A stretch of 64,000 nucleotides of DNA from Hawksworthiomyces lignivorus (taxonomy: Eukaryota > Ascomycota > Sordariomycetes > Ophiostomatales > Ophiostomataceae), in the NCBI GenBank assembly GCA_002917075.1, contig NTMA01000019.1, positions 434,001-498,000 of the forward strand, in the 5' to 3' direction. The position numbers and the translations under genes are program-made. Numbering within the stretch: the first letter of the stretch is position 1; every line of letters starts with the position of its first letter. The notes under the pieces are model-generated. The model was not told where the DNA came from. It did no database searches and worked only from the letters and a program-made list of their open reading frames with translations. Below, piece after piece: positions 34,152 through 47,400 of this stretch.

Positions 34152-37100
34152 CTATGCCTCCACGCTCTCCGCGTCAGTGTCGTGGTGTCCGTTGACACCG
34201 TTAACACCGTTAACACCGTTGACGCCATTGACGCCGTTGACGCCGTTGATGGCGCCGGCGAGACCCGCCGCACCGTCCTCCTGGTACTTGTCCCAGTTGG
34301 CCAGCACGTGGCCGATGCGGGGCGAGTTGGTCAGGCGGTAGACGTCCTCAAAGTACTCCTTGGTGAGGGCAAAGGGCTTGGCGGTGACGTTGGGAATGTA
34401 CTTGCCGATGAGCTTGGCCGGGTCGATGGTGGTCTTGTTGATCTTCTTCAGCAAGAAGGAGCGGAAGGGCTTGACGCCGCTGCGCAAGAAGGTCGAGTGG
34501 AAGGGCACGTCGATGCCGCGCAGCGGGATGGTGGCAAAGCCGCGCTGCAGCTCCAGCGGCTGCGGCTTCTTCTCCGTCTCGGCAGCGCAGCCGCGGATGA
34601 TCTCGTTGAGGTGCTCGCGCACCTCCTCGATCTTGAGCTGCGCGCGCATCTGGTCGATGTCGATCTTCTGCACCTTGAGGAAGTTGGTCACGCCGGCCAG
34701 CGTGTCCAGCGCGCGCAGGTCACCCGCGCACACGTACTGCATGTTGGCAATGTTGAAGTTGACAATCTCCAGCAGCCAGCCCGTTTCCTCCGCGATGCTG
34801 CTGACCACGAACCGCAGCGCCTCCTCATTGAACGTCTTGGAGATGCGGCTCGGGTTCACCGCGCACATCGAGTAGTTGGACCGCCCGCTGGCGTCCCGCT
34901 CCACGGCGACCTGCATCGTCAGACCGCGGTAGAACACCACCGACACTAGCGACTCGATCGGCATCACGTCCGCCAGCGCCGCCAGCGCTGAGTACTCGCC
35001 CAGGGAGTGGCCGGCGAACGTGCTGTCGCGCGGCACCAGGCCCTTGGCCTTCATGTCCTCAAAGCTGGCCTTCTCCATCAGCGTCAGCGCCGGCTGCGTG
35101 AACTGCGTCGCCGAGAGCAGGCCCGTCGGCGACCGGTACGTGTACGACGGCGTTGTCTCGTTGATGTCCTTGAAGATCCGCTCCGACTTGATCGAGCCGT
35201 CTGCCATGACCGTCTCGAACGTCATCGCCATGTAGTTCTGGCGGATCTGCTTGCCCCGCGGGCCACCAAAGTGGATCGTGAGCTCCTTGGGGTTGTTCTT
35301 GACAATGTTGGTAATCGCAAAGCCGTACGTCTCCATCAGGTACTTGTCAGCGCGGTCCCACACGTCCTTGGCCACGTCGCTGCTGCCGTAGAGGTCCATG
35401 CCCATGCCCTGCTCCTGCGAGCCCTGGCCCGTGAACACGTAGGCCGTCACGGGCTGCTCGATCTCTGCCTCGCCGAGCAGCACCTTCTCCTCCGTGTCCT
35501 TGTTGCTGGCCTCCACCTTGATGATCTTGCGGCCGCCGATCATGCCCACGTGCTGCAGCTTGACGTGGATGTCGTCGTTGGGGAGCACCATGCCCACCAG
35601 CGACGCGTGGAAGCTGCGCACGCGGCCAATGTCATTCTCTGCCGCCCACGTCTCGACCAGGCTGCGCACGGCCGCGCTCGAGTACATGCCGTGCGTGATG
35701 GTGCCGGGCAGGTTGGCGTAGTTGGCAAAGACGCGCGCCACGTGGATGGGGTTGAAGTCGCCCGACACGCGCGCGTACGTCTCGTTCGACGCCGGCGCGC
35801 GCAGCAGCAGCGGCGTCTTGCCGCTCAGCGGGATCGGGTTCTCAAAGTTGACGGGCTGCTCGATCGACGAGCCGTGGCGCTCCAGGTAGTCGATCACGGG
35901 GTTGCCGTTCGACGTGCCGGCCTCGTACTCGACGCTGGCCACCTGCACGACCTCCTTGGTCGGCAGCTCCAGCAGCACCTGGCCGCGCGTCTCCACGTTG
36001 CTGAAGACGGTCTTGTTCTTGAACCGCACCAGCGACTGCAGGCGGAAGGTTAGCGTCTGGCCTAGCAGAGGTATGTCGTGCTGGTCGTCCAGGATGAACC
36101 ACTGCTTGGACCGCAGGACGGCCACGTCCTTGGTCGTCGCTAGGTGCAGCTGCATGGGCTTCTCGACCTTGCGCTGGAACGTGTTCTCAAAGTCGTTGTA
36201 CTCGCCCCGGTACAGGAACTGCGACGTCACCTCCATGACGGCCTGGCCGTCCCGCACAATGGTGCCGCAGACCTCGACCATCTTGCCCGAGTCCTGGTTG
36301 ATGACGGCGTTGATCTGGGCCGTCGTCGTCACCTCGTCGCCCTTCTTCAGCGGGTCTGCGCCCGGCAGCATGCGGAACTGGTTCGACAGGTGGACCAGCT
36401 TCAGCAGGTCGCCGTCGATCTTGCGCGGGAAGATGGGCTTGGTGATGGCCTTCCAGCCGACGACGATGGCAAAGTCCATCGGCGCGTACATAACCTTGCC
36501 TGGGCGGTCGACAAAGGCCTCGCCCGTGTTGCCCACGGCGTGCACAAAGTCGTTGATGTCCTCGCCCGTGATGACGGCCTTGCCGCCGTCGAACTTGCCG
36601 GTGACCTCGGCATCCAGGTTGATGGGCTCGTTGCCGAACCACACCTTCCAGTAGAACTCCTTGATGCGGTCGTTGCGGTCCTCCATCACCTCGTGGATCG
36701 GGGCGTAACCGGCCTCGGGGTGATAGACGAACTTGAGCGGCAGGTCGACCGGCTTGCCCAGGGCCGTGGTGCGCTTGATCACGTTGACCAAGATCTGGTT
36801 CTTGCCGGTCATCTTGACGTGCAACACGTCCTCGTAGTGGTTCTGGCGCGGCTGCTCCTTGACGATGATCTCGGTCTTATCCGGATCATTGGGGTTGCGG
36901 ATCTCCACAAACAGACCCCGCACGGGCGCAAACACACGCTTCATGGGGTTCGTCTGGTACTTCTTGCCCTGGACCAGGACGTCCGAGAGCAGGAGCGCGT
37001 GGCGCCACGAGTGGGACTTGCCAGCCAGCAGAGTGAGCCAGTCGTCCACAGACGGCAGCGGAATGGTCGGCGAGTAGGCGATACGGTAGACGTTCTTGTG

Positions 37101-40100
37101 CTCGTCGTAGGCCTCCGACACGCTCTCAATGTCCAGCGGAACGTCGGCTTCGATGAGCTTGCCGCCGAAGTACTCGATGGTGGGGATCTTGGATGCGTCG
37201 CCGTTGTAGACGTCCTTGGTCAGACCAGCAATGTGGGCCTTGTGGATGTTGTCCAGGATGTCCTTGATGGGCTCGTCCACAACCTTGGAGTACTTGACGG
37301 CCGCAGGGCCCTGCAGGATACAGGTGCGGCCGACGTCCTGGCCGATGACGGCCTCGAGGTCTTCGGACTGCCACAGCGAATCCTTCTTGAAGAAGAACTC
37401 AAAGTTCTCATCGAGGGCAGGCACAAACGTCACCGGCTTCTGGCCGCGGCGCTGGCAGAGCAGGAGGAAGTGCTGGACATCCTGGGCATTGATGATCTGG
37501 CTCTCCGCCTCGGGGTAGTGCGAGAGGATGGCCTCGACGGCCGCGTAGGGCTCGTCCAGATCGGCATAGTTCTGCAGCCGGGAGACCTGGCTGGAGCTGG
37601 TCGTGAAGCGCTCCTCAACGCGGTGGATGAAGTCACCAGTGAGCGTCTTGAAGGACTGGTCGATCCAGCGCTTCTCGTGCTTGACATAGAGCAGCTCGAC
37701 CATGCGGCGGACGACCTCACCGTAGGTCATGTCCTCCAGGTCGACGGTCTCGCCGGCCTTGTTGCGGCCGAACCACACCTTCTGGAAGTCATCGTTGAGC
37801 TTCTTGATTATGTGCTCGCGGTTCTTCTTGAGCTCAACAATGCGCTTCTCCTTGGGCAGGCTGAAGATCTTCTGGTCCATCTCGGCCCAGAAGCATACAC
37901 CACGGGTGGCCAGCTTGTGGATGGGCTCGCCCATCTCGGAGCGGACGGTGATGACACCGCCAGCAGGACCCTTGTAGGTCTTCTCCCACTCAGAGTCATC
38001 CAGGCCAGGCGCATCGACGATGGCCTTCTTGGCGTTCTTGCTAGTGTGGGCCTCCTTCGCGACCATCATGCGGCTGCCAAAGAGACAGCCATCGTAGGGC
38101 ATAGGCGGGTAGCCGTACTTGCGGGACCACTCACCGGTGATGTAAGGATAGGTGTCCTCGGCACCACCGAAGCCGCTGCCGGCGACGAGAATGATGTTCT
38201 CGGTGCGGCGGATACGGCTGTACATCTGGAGAATAGGCTGGTGGAAGTCCTCAAACGAGTGGTGACCACCGCCGCGACCACCGGTCCACTGCAGGATGAC
38301 AGGGAACTTGGGATTGGCCTTGGCAATGTTGATGACGGCCTGGATCGCCTCGACGGAGCCGGGCTTGAAGGCGATGTGCTTTAGGCCGAGCGTCTCAATG
38401 TACTCCTGGGCGACCTCGATGGAGGGCACACCAGCACCGATGGTCAGGCCCTCAATGGGCACACCCTCGGCGCGGAGACGGCCAATCAGGGGGATCTGCC
38501 AAGCCATGGCACGCGGGTTGACGTAGATAAGGTTGATGGAGATACCCCGGCCGGCGGTGATGGCGCCCTCGATCTTGAGGAGGGCTTCCGTCATCGTCTT
38601 GGCGTTGTAGTAACCGCCACCGGCAAGCTCAATGTGGTAGCCAGCGTTCATCGCAGCAGAGACGAAATCCCAGGGAACAGTAGACGGTGTCATACCGGCC
38701 ACCATGATGGGCGGGACGCCGAGAAGGCGGCTCATCTTGGTGTCGACGTAGGTCTGGCCGCTCTTGGTCTTGACCAGCCGCGGGCCGTATTCGCGCACCC
38801 AGTTGATGGCATACTTGACCGCATGATCCTCGTCGCGGTCGAAGAGCTCAGGCTTGTAGCCGACCTCGGTGACCGTGCCGTTGACGGCGCCAGCCAGGAT
38901 GACGCGGACGCCCGTGCCCTCCTTGTTGCGGCTGGTAAGAATACCTAGACCGGAGATGCCACCAGGACCAAAGTCCAGGACGTGGGTGGCCTCGGGGAAT
39001 TCCGTGGCCTTCTCCCAGTGGACAGGGTCACGGGTGATGAGGCGGATCAGGGTCGGGACGATGTTGCCCTTGACCTCGTCGCGAAGATCCTTACCGGTGT
39101 TGGTGTCGAAGACGGCCATGCCCAGAGAGTCGGCGTCGATCTTGATGTGGCTCAGATCGTCGTCGATCAAGGAGGTGGCCTTCTCCAGGTAGGGGCTGTG
39201 GAAGGGGGCGGTGATGGGCAAGAAGCGGTTCACAAAGCGAACCTTGCGCTCGGTGTACGGGATTCTGGTCTGGTCCAGGCCGGTGGGGGCCTTGACCTTG
39301 CGCAGCTGCAGGTTGAGACCATAGAGGGAGATGGGCGGGCCGGTGACGACCAGATTGCGCGGGCTGTTCACCAGCGAGATGGCAATGTGGCGGTCAGCGG
39401 GCAGGTACTGGTTGGTGGCGTCGATGTGCTTCTGCACCTGGGCCTGGGAGAGGTCACGGATGCTGAGCATGGGCGTCGGGGTACCCTCGCCGTTGTCGAT
39501 GGAGTCCTGGAGCATGGACGGCGTCAGCGAGGTGCGGGGGAAGGTCTGCTGGCTGCGGGCACCGATCCAGAAGAGGATGGTGAGGGCAGACTTGGCGAGA
39601 TCGGTAAATGTCTCCCACGAGTCTGCGGCAGCGGTCACAGCAGCGAGGACGATGCCCTGCGAGTGACCGGTGGAGCCGCGTATCCGCTCACGCAGAAGGC
39701 CTGGGTGGATGCCGAGGACCTTGCAGGTGACGGCATAGTGTGCGAGCTGGACAAGACCAATCAGCGGGAAGCTAACGGGGGCGGAGACGAGGTAGTCGAC
39801 ATCGGGGGTGGTCTCGGGACGACGCAGCCAGGTCATGACGTCCAAGCCCTTGGCGAACAGCTTATCGGCGCTGGGGTTCTTGGCCAGATTCTGGAGGAGG
39901 TCGGCGGCGCCTATGATGAGATCGCCCACGAAGGTGGGGTAGGTCTGGAACAGCTCGCGGAGCTCCTCAAAGTACTCCTCGATGTTGCCTTGGCCGCCGA
40001 AGATGCTGTAGAGGCTTGCCGAGCCATCCTCGGCAGCGCGGAAGAGCGCAGGCATGTGGGGCCGGATAGTGCGGTTGGACACGGCGCGGGCGTCGTAGTA

Positions 40101-40517
40101 GCTGCGAATGACGGCCAGCTTCTTGGCGTCGATGCCTGGAAGGCTCGCCGACAGGATGTGGACCTCATTTCCGCGGAGGAACGCACGCTCAAACTCGTTG
40201 AGAATGAGCTTCAGCACCTCTTCGTAAGAGCCCTGGGCGTCGTCCTCGCCCTCCTCGACCTCATTGGCGATGAAGCCCATGTAGCGGGCAACGAGCTCGG
40301 TGACGGATGAGGGCTCGTCATCTTGAGCGAGCTCATCGGTGGGTGCTGGTAAAGTGGCGGAGAAGCGGTCCTTCAGCTGAGAAGCATGGAAGTGCAAGCT
40401 GGTGGGCACCAAGAATGATGTCTCCAAGGAGCCATGTGAGAGAGTCAAGGGTCGGAGAGAGTTTGAGGTTCGTGGGGTAGAGACGCCCGTCTGGGGGCCT
40501 GTGCCGGTGCCGTACAT
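34152..40517 (-). CDS. fas1: fatty acid synthase subunit beta
   Basis: Single long exon, 2121 aa, starting [11 protein letters not shown]. Domains in order: acetyltransferase with nucleophile S286 (GHSQGI); enoyl reductase with the flavin-site motif [13 protein letters not shown] (about 746); dehydratase with D1587/H1592 (GDFNPIHV) and HGMYSS; and malonyl/palmitoyl transferase with S1838 (GHSLGEYSA). All key residues expected from yeast Fas1 are present. The protein forms the cytosolic alpha6-beta6 synthase with the alpha subunit encoded divergently 3.9 kb away, making palmitoyl/stearoyl-CoA. The C-terminus carries six NGV tandem tripeptides before [18 protein letters not shown]...TTAG candidate 5'-leader intron lies at 40600-40660. 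A 746-codon open frame on the opposite strand (36144-38384) is a shadow of codon bias. Confidence 0.99.
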   Translation of the reverse strand: MYGTGTGPQTGVSTPRTSNSLRPLTLSHGSLETSFLVPTSLHFHASQLKDRFSATLPAPTDELAQDDEPSSVTELVARYMGFIANEVEEGEDDAQGSYEEVLKLILNEFERAFLRGNEVHILSASLPGIDAKKLAVIRSYYDARAVSNRTIRPHMPALFRAAEDGSASLYSIFGGQGNIEEYFEELRELFQTYPTFVGDLIIGAADLLQNLAKNPSADKLFAKGLDVMTWLRRPETTPDVDYLVSAPVSFPLIGLVQLAHYAVTCKVLGIHPGLLRERIRGSTGHSQGIVLAAVTAAADSWETFTDLAKSALTILFWIGARSQQTFPRTSLTPSMLQDSIDNGEGTPTPMLSIRDLSQAQVQKHIDATNQYLPADRHIAISLVNSPRNLVVTGPPISLYGLNLQLRKVKAPTGLDQTRIPYTERKVRFVNRFLPITAPFHSPYLEKATSLIDDDLSHIKIDADSLGMAVFDTNTGKDLRDEVKGNIVPTLIRLITRDPVHWEKATEFPEATHVLDFGPGGISGLGILTSRNKEGTGVRVILAGAVNGTVTEVGYKPELFDRDEDHAVKYAINWVREYGPRLVKTKSGQTYVDTKMSRLLGVPPIMVAGMTPSTVPWDFVSAAMNAGYHIELAGGGYYNAKTMTEALLKIEGAITAGRGISINLIYVNPRAMAWQIPLIGRLRAEGVPIEGLTIGAGVPSIEVAQEYIETLGLKHIAFKPGSVEAIQAVINIAKANPKFPVILQWTGGRGGGHHSFEDFHQPILQMYSRIRRTENIILVAGSGFGGAEDTYPYITGEWSRKYGYPPMPYDGCLFGSRMMVAKEAHTSKNAKKAIVDAPGLDDSEWEKTYKGPAGGVITVRSEMGEPIHKLATRGVCFWAEMDQKIFSLPKEKRIVELKKNREHIIKKLNDDFQKVWFGRNKAGETVDLEDMTYGEVVRRMVELLYVKHEKRWIDQSFKTLTGDFIHRVEERFTTSSSQVSRLQNYADLDEPYAAVEAILSHYPEAESQIINAQDVQHFLLLCQRRGQKPVTFVPALDENFEFFFKKDSLWQSEDLEAVIGQDVGRTCILQGPAAVKYSKVVDEPIKDILDNIHKAHIAGLTKDVYNGDASKIPTIEYFGGKLIEADVPLDIESVSEAYDEHKNVYRIAYSPTIPLPSVDDWLTLLAGKSHSWRHALLLSDVLVQGKKYQTNPMKRVFAPVRGLFVEIRNPNDPDKTEIIVKEQPRQNHYEDVLHVKMTGKNQILVNVIKRTTALGKPVDLPLKFVYHPEAGYAPIHEVMEDRNDRIKEFYWKVWFGNEPINLDAEVTGKFDGGKAVITGEDINDFVHAVGNTGEAFVDRPGKVMYAPMDFAIVVGWKAITKPIFPRKIDGDLLKLVHLSNQFRMLPGADPLKKGDEVTTTAQINAVINQDSGKMVEVCGTIVRDGQAVMEVTSQFLYRGEYNDFENTFQRKVEKPMQLHLATTKDVAVLRSKQWFILDDQHDIPLLGQTLTFRLQSLVRFKNKTVFSNVETRGQVLLELPTKEVVQVASVEYEAGTSNGNPVIDYLERHGSSIEQPVNFENPIPLSGKTPLLLRAPASNETYARVSGDFNPIHVARVFANYANLPGTITHGMYSSAAVRSLVETWAAENDIGRVRSFHASLVGMVLPNDDIHVKLQHVGMIGGRKIIKVEASNKDTEEKVLLGEAEIEQPVTAYVFTGQGSQEQGMGMDLYGSSDVAKDVWDRADKYLMETYGFAITNIVKNNPKELTIHFGGPRGKQIRQNYMAMTFETVMADGSIKSERIFKDINETTPSYTYRSPTGLLSATQFTQPALTLMEKASFEDMKAKGLVPRDSTFAGHSLGEYSALAALADVMPIESLVSVVFYRGLTMQVAVERDASGRSNYSMCAVNPSRISKTFNEEALRFVVSSIAEETGWLLEIVNFNIANMQYVCAGDLRALDTLAGVTNFLKVQKIDIDQMRAQLKIEEVREHLNEIIRGCAAETEKKPQPLELQRGFATIPLRGIDVPFHSTFLRSGVKPFRSFLLKKINKTTIDPAKLIGKYIPNVTAKPFALTKEYFEDVYRLTNSPRIGHVLANWDKYQEDGAAGLAGAINGVNGVNGVNGVNGVNGVNGHHDTDAESVEA
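34191..34250 (-). repeat. 9-bp coding minisatellite, (Asn-Gly-Val)n
   Basis: Six tandem 9-bp units (plus-strand GTTGACACC and variants with A/G changes) encode the NGV tripeptides at the C-terminus of FAS beta, between the MPT domain and the last 11 residues. Units differ mostly at silent sites. Confidence 0.85.
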
Positions 40518-40599
40518 AACGAAATGGGGAGGGGGGGTATCAAATGAAGCAGCAGAGGCAGTGAGCTCTAACGTGAGTCTATGGGAGAAGCAGAGGAAG

Positions 40600-40660
40600 C
40601 TAAGAGCGGTCAGCTATGTACGCAGTGCAATTGAAATAGGAGAAGCAGAGAGAAGCTTAC
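40600..40660 (-). other. candidate 5'-leader intron of FAS beta
   Basis: On the minus strand a GTAAGC donor (40660), a GCTGACC branch-like motif (40608-40614) and a TTAG acceptor (40600) bound a 61-nt segment upstream of the ATG at 40517. Consensus only; no transcript evidence. Confidence 0.35.
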
Positions 40661-41152
40661 ATCAAACTCCAACTCAGCAAAGAGGGAGCTTGTAGATGTG
40701 GAGAGAAAGCAGAGGAGCAAGATATGAAGAAATGTCGTGGTAATGTGGATGGAAATATATGGAGAGTTTAATCAGACTCGTCTTTGTTCTTGGGAGGGTC
40801 AAGAGGCGGATTAGAAAACAATCGCACTCTGGTTGGGAAGACGAAGGGACTAGGAGGATATTTTGAGAGAGAACAATGGAATACAACGCGAGAGAGAAAG
40901 ATGGAGAGAGAGAACAAGAATGAGGGAGAGGAACAGGAAGAGGAAGAGACCGGAGAGAATTAGATAATGGGCGTGTGAGGATTAGTTTGTTTGCGTGTGT
41001 GTGTGTGAGGTGAGGAGGGTATTTTCGTTGTGGTCCCCTTTTTTTTTTTTCCTTTCTCGTCTATTTGGTTTCTTTCTATTGCTCTCGGATGGATGGCATT
41101 AAAAAAAAAGAGGAAACTACTAGTCAGTAGAGCTTGCCTGTTCCCAACAGCA

Positions 41153-41234
41153 TTAAAATAAAATAAAATAAAATAATAATCGAATAATAATCAACGACGG
41201 TACAATAAAATAAAATAAAATAAAAATAAAATAG
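41153..41234 (+). repeat. AAAATA/TAAAATA tandem repeat
   Basis: Two blocks of A-rich pentamer repeats (AAAAT units) separated by AATAATAATCG-like sequence, in the FAS divergent promoter region. AT-rich and probably nucleosome-depleting. Confidence 0.75.
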
Positions 41235-42390
41235 AAGAAAAAAAACCCCCCAAAAATAATACTACGAACTAGTAACCAATAATGAAGATAGCCGAACCTA
41301 CAGTGGACATACGAATAAAACGTCGGCCGAAAGACAGGAAAATGCAAGTAAGAAGGTTATGATTGTACAGCAAATTACACCGCAATCGTTGACAGGGGCT
41401 GAACAAAACGAACTGACCAACAGGGTAAGGCACGAATCGCCCAGCAATCTCTGTTTGTTGGGGGAAAGCTTTAACAAAAAAAAAGTTTCTTCACGTTGCA
41501 TGGGGAGCGATGCAGGTCGGCACGGCAGCGACGGTAGTGCGGGTACAGGAGAATGACTTTGTTCGCTATTTGTAGAAAGGCGGTAAGGCTAGTTCCGCAG
41601 CTGTACCTTTTCCATTTACCCCTTGCTTGGTTTCTTGCCCCCTTCTGTTTCTTTGCCCCTTCCGTACTCACTGCAAGCAGGGCACTGACCCAGCAAAATG
41701 CACAGTTGATCCCCTAGATGGGGGGGGGGCAAAATAATATGGGTCTGCGACCCGCTAGCTCTCCGCCCAACGTCTATCGTCTAAGTACAGGTACATGTAC
41801 AAGCTTTCGGAAAAACAAGACCTGGCCTGCAGCATGATTCCACACTGTTGATATAAAAATTGTTGAAGTTGAGCTGTCGTCAACATCCTGACATCACGAC
41901 AGATGGCAGCGTGTCCCAAGCGCAGGCGGGGCATGTAAGAGGGGCACTAGATAGACGGATGGTGGGAGAAGAAAGAGGAGGAAGATGAGAATGTTGGACA
42001 TGTCAATGAGATGATGGGAGCAGTGGCATACGCATGCTGAATTCAACGCAATATCGGCGTGATTAGAATACTGGCAAGCCACATATTTGGCGAATCTGCT
42101 CTTTTTCATCTCATGGTCTCTTCATCCGATACGAAGATGTCTCGCATCTACTCAAATGCCCTGCTCCTGGGTCGCCAATTGAGGGGCGTGGGGGGGACAG
42201 ATTCTGGTGATGTCCCAGTCGAAATTGCTTTTTCCATAATTGCTTCTTACCAGTGTTGCAGCCGCTGTCTCAGTTGGTGCGCCCAAGGAGTCCATAGGCG
42301 AAGGGCTCCCTGCTGCGCATCTTACTGACAGCCTCGTGTTTTTAGAGCCTCCCGCTGCATTTCTACATACCTTGCCAGATATGTGAGACA

Positions 42391-42425
42391 TACTCGTATG
42401 TGCGACGAATTCGCTCATACTCGTA
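42391..42425 (+). repeat. paired TACTCGTA elements
   Basis: Two exact TACTCGTA 8-mers at 42391-42398 and 42418-42425, 19 nt apart, within the FAS divergent region. Same element as at 11655 and 56233. Confidence 0.6.
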
Positions 42426-44443
42426 GAAGACAACACAGGGTTCCTTCATTAGCTGCGACAGCCTCCGCGACTTGAAGATAGCATGCCGTGCTTTCTCCGC
42501 AAAGTCAACACTCACCAGTCGCCGCTTGGTTGGGGTTTGCAGGCCTCACGCGACAAGGCAGGCAATCGCAGCGTGGCCTTGTTGAACGTCAAGGATCGGA
42601 TATTACTGATCATCCCGTGCCGGGAAGAGATCTGTTGAGGCTCGGGGAAGAAGATAGAGGACGTCTTCGGCCTGCTCTATGTACAGTATCTTGCCTGCAT
42701 CGACCTTTATCGATTGCGGCTCACCGTGGCTGCGCATTGTGTCAACCGTGTCCAGACAGGCACCCAAAAACCTTTTTTATTGCTTGCATGTCAAGTATTG
42801 GTACACTCTCGTCTTCCCCTAATCTAGGGGATGCGCCTGGAACCCTTGTGTGAGCTGCTAGCGCCATCGCTAAAAAAGGAATACCTCCAAAGGGCCTGGG
42901 CTACCCCAAAGCGAACCAGAGACCGCAAATTACAAAGTAAGGGGGCAACGCGACTAGACGGTATGTAGTAGTAGGGGAAAAAGAAACAAACACAAACGGA
43001 AAGGAATAAGCAACAATCACAAAGAGAAACAGATGCACATTTTCGTACATAAGCCTACAGACGCAGAGGCAGACGCAGGACTGACACGGGAAGAGAAGAC
43101 CGAGTAAAGGGATTACAAAATCATGCAGTTTTCCCCAAGATGCAGAGAGTCCATTCCAAGTGGCAGCAACAGGTTTCACCGAAAGTAAAAACGTCGCACA
43201 TACGTCGTTCATGCGTCGCCCTTCATACGTCCGCCCACATCTGTCTCTCCGGCGTCGTACTCGTAATATAACACCGAAATCACCTGAAGATCAGTACAAA
43301 AACCTGGAAATTCTTGCAGTGCACGAGTGCACGAATGCACAATATCCTGTTTGCGCAGAGCATGTTTCTTCCTCTTTGTTGGTCTCCCTTGGATAGGCGT
43401 CGAGAGTACTCCTACTTTTGGTTAATTTACAGCTACTTCGACGATTCGCGCACCTCTTATCTTATCGTGCCTCAGTAGGCTTGTATGTAGTGCAACTCTC
43501 CAGTTGGGTTGCACCTCAACGTTCCCTGTGGGGCGACTACTGAAGCGAGATCTAGTCCATTTTGGGTTTAGCCGACTAATTTTGGTTGGGAAGTATGGTG
43601 CAGCTTCAACAAGAAGGAACAGAGCTCCAATTTACGTATACAGCTGTTTTCTTATTTTTTTTTTTTAATTCTCCTACAAATTTTTTTTTTTTTTTTCCTG
43701 TCCTGTTCCTTCCCTGGAAACGGCTCCACTTTTTATGTTCCTACTGGGTCGTGCCTTTCGTTTTTGGGGCGGCACTGTTCACTGTCACCCCCCCTTCTCT
43801 ATTGATTGCTGCCACTGTCTCCTCATCGCCAACGTCTTCCGCTGGGGTCACTTCGTACGAGCAAATTAGTCTCCTAATAACACAAGAAAAAAAGGCAGAA
43901 GAAAAAAAGAAGTCCCTTTTCTCTTCTTCCTACTCCCTCCGCTCACTCTATGCGTGCTCCATAGCATATACACCACTCTTGTTGTTCCTATTCGCTTCGG
44001 GAACGCCTGGACGCTCTCTTCCACACCGTCCCTTTTTCTTTTCTCATTTTGTAATCCCCAACATAGATTATCTCTTCTAATTTTTTCCGTCTGTCCGACT
44101 GGTAGCTACCTTTGTGGTTTGCCTCAGACTTTCATCCACATCATCTACCTCTTCTCCTTTCTTTGTTTTCTCATCATTCTTACATCTTCATTTCTCTCCT
44201 ATCTCTCTCACGCGTTATACGCGTGCCATTCTTCCTCTCTTTGCTCCTTGATCCTATCTCCTTCTTCCTCCATTTAATCTCCTCCCTACTCTCCATTTTG
44301 CGATCAAGAGCATTCCTCCTTTACCTAGAGATACCCCACAAGCCCTCTTTCCGTATCAATTGCTCTCAGACTACATAGAAAACTCTTACTCTGTGTCTTG
44401 TTCCTTGTATCGATCTATATCCTGTGGAAAAACAACCGCCATC

Positions 44444-47400
44444 ATGCGTCCCGAGGTCGAGCAAGAGCTCGCCCACACCCTCTTAGTCGAGCTGCTCGCC
44501 TATCAGTTCGCCTCCCCCGTCAGATGGATCGAGACACAAGATGTCTTCCTCGCTGAGAAGACCGCCGAGCGCATTGTCGAAATCGGTCCCGCAGATACCC
44601 TTGGTGTAATGGCAAAGAGAACTCTGGCGTCCAAATACGAAGCTTATGATGCTGCTAAGTCTGTCCAGCGACAAATTCTCTGCTACAACAAGGACGCCAA
44701 GGAGATCTACTACGATGTGGACCCTGTCGAAGACGAGCCGGAGCCGACTCCTGCAGCCGCGGGCAGTGCTCCAGCTGCCCCTGCAGCTGCTGCCGCAGCT
44801 GCTCCCGCCGCTGTCGCAGCTCCCGCCCCGAGTGCGGGTCCGGCTGCCCAAGTGCCAGATGCTCCAGTGCAGGCCATTGAGATCGTGCGTGCTCTCATTG
44901 CACAAAAGCTGAAGAAGCCCTACCTGGAGGTGCCTCTCAGCAAAGCAATTAAGGACCTTGTTGGTGGTAAGTGCGAACCCAGCAGCAAGATGGGCGTCTT
45001 TGCCGCAGACGAATATCTCTAATCATTGTCTCAATTCCAATAGGCAAGTCAACACTTCAGAACGAAATCCTAGGTGACCTGGGCAAGGAGTTCGGCTCCA
45101 CACCCGAGAAGCCAGAAGATACCCCTCTCGACGAGCTTGGTGCCTCTATGCAGGCTACCTTCGACGGCAACCTGGGCAAGCAGTCTCAAGCACTGATTGC
45201 TCGCCTTATCTCCTCCAAGATGCCCGGTGGCTTTAACATCACAACTGCCCGGAAATACCTAGAAACACGGTGGGGCTTGGCGTCTGGCCGCCAGGACGGT
45301 GCTCTGCTTCTTGCCATCACCATGGAGCCACCTGCACGTCTAGGCGCCGAAGCCGATGCCAAGGCTTTCCTCGACGATGTTACGCAAAAGTACGCCATCA
45401 ATGCCGGCGTCAGCTTGTCCACGGCGTCCTCTGCCGGCCCCGATGCTGGTGCCGGTGGCGGCATGATGATGGACCCCGCTGCCATCGACGCCCTGACAAA
45501 GGACCAGCGTGCCCTCTTCAAGCAGCAGCTGGAGCTCCTGGCCCGCTACCTGAAGATGGACCTGCGCGCCGGCGACAAGGCTTTCCAGACCTCCCAAGAG
45601 TCCTCGCAGGTGCTACAGAAGCAGCTGGATCTGTGGGCGGCCGAGCACGGCGACTTCTACGCTGCCGGTATCGAGCCCGTCTTCAGCCCGCTCAAGGCGA
45701 GAGTGTACGACTCGTCTTGGAACTGGGCTCGCCAGGACGCTCTCAGCATGTACTACGACATCATCTTCGGCCGCCTCCAGGCCGTCGACAGAGAGATCGT
45801 CAGCCAGTGCATCCGCATCATGAACCGCTCCAACCCGACCCTGCTCGAGTTCATGCAGTACCATATCGACAACTGCCCTACGGAGCGCGGCGAGACCTAC
45901 AAGCTTGCCAAGGAGCTCGGCGCCCAGCTGATCGAGAACTGCAAAGAGGTCCTCAACGAGGCGCCTGTCTTCAAGGATGTCGCCATCCCGACCGGCCCTC
46001 GCACCACCGTCGACGCCCGCGGCAACCTCAACTACGAAGAGGTGCCCCGCGCGAGCTGCCGCAAGCTGGAGCACTACGTCCAGCAGATGGCCGCTGGTGG
46101 CAAGATCACCGAGTACGGCACCCGTGCCAAGGTCCAGACCGGCCTCTCTCGTCTCTACAAGCTCATGAAGCAGCAGCACAAGGTCTCCAAGACCTCCCAG
46201 CTCGAGTTCAAGCACCTGTACGGCGAGCTCCTGCGGTCCCTAGAGATGAATGAGAGCCAGATCATCTCTGCCAACGGCGCCGCCAAGAAGTCTCTCTCCT
46301 CCAAGCCCAACGGCACCCCCAAGGCCAAGGTCGAGACCATTCCCTTCCTCCACCTCCGGAGCCAGTCTTTGAGCGGCTGGGACTACAGCAAGAAGCTGAC
46401 CGGCCTGTACCTCGACTGCCTCCGCGACGCTGCTGCCTCTGGCGTCAGCTTCCAGGGCAAGTATGCTCTGATGACCGGTGCCGGTGCCGGCTCCATTGGT
46501 GCCGACGTCCTCCAGGGTCTCATCAGCGGCGGCGCGCACGTCATTGTCACCACGAGCCGCTACTCCCGCGAGGTCACCGAGTACTACCAGGCCATGTACG
46601 CCCGCCACGGCTCGCGCGAGTCGCAGCTGATTGTTGTTCCCTTCAACCAGGGCAGCAAGCAGGACGTCGAGGCCCTGGTTCAGTACATCTACGACCCCAA
46701 GAACGGTCTTGGCTGGGACCTGGACTTTATTGTTCCGTTCGCCGCCATCTCCGAAAACGGTCGGCAGATCGACGGCATCGACTCCAAGTCGGAGCTGGCC
46801 CACCGCATCATGCTGACCAACCTCATCCGCCTGCTCGGCTGCGTCAAGACCGAAAAGGCCAACCGCGGCTTCACCACCCGCCCTGCCCAGGTGGTTCTCC
46901 CTCTCTCCCCCAACCACGGTACCTTCGGCAGCGACGGTCTCTACTCCGAGTCTAAGCTTGGTCTGGAGACTCTGTTCAACCGCTGGCACGCCGAGGACTG
47001 GGCTGACTACCTCTCCGTTTGCGGTGCCGTCATCGGCTGGACGCGCGGTACTGGTCTGATGTCTGGCAACAACATCGTTGCCGAGGGTGTCGAGCGCTTT
47101 GGCGTGCACACCTTCTCGCAGCAGGAGATGGCCTTCAACCTGCTGGGTCTCATGTCGCCGGCTGTCGTCGACCTGTGCCAGAACGAGCCTGTCATGGCTG
47201 ACCTGAATGGTGGCCTGCAGTTCATCCCTAACCTGAACGCCGCCATGACTAAGCTTCGCAAGGAGATCATGGAGACGAGCGAGGTGCGCAAGGCCGTGAC
47301 CAAGGAGACGTCCATCGAGAACAAGATCGTCCATGGCGAAGACTCGGAGACCCTCTACAAGAAGAAGGTCATCGCGCCGCGTGCCAACATCAAGTTCGAC

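Larger units (their letters stand above)
40518..44443. promoter_or_regulatory. shared divergent region between FAS beta and FAS alpha
   Basis: 3.9 kb between the start codons of the two FAS subunits. It contains a GA-rich stretch next to beta (about 40855-40960; pyrimidine-rich on beta's coding strand), an AAAATA pentamer/hexamer repeat (41153-41234), three TACTCGTA 8-mers (42391, 42418, 43258), poly-T tracts at about 43655-43697 and a long CT-rich leader for alpha (about 43900-44400). Small ORFs (at most about 164 codons) carry no domain. I did not find a clean copy of a known fatty-acid-response motif by eye. Confidence 0.6.

Noticed and set aside
36144..38384. 746-codon open frame on the plus strand, opposite FAS beta
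   Set aside because: It is a shadow of strong GC3 codon bias in FAS beta. Its translation shows no domain, while the minus strand encodes the full enzyme with all catalytic residues.
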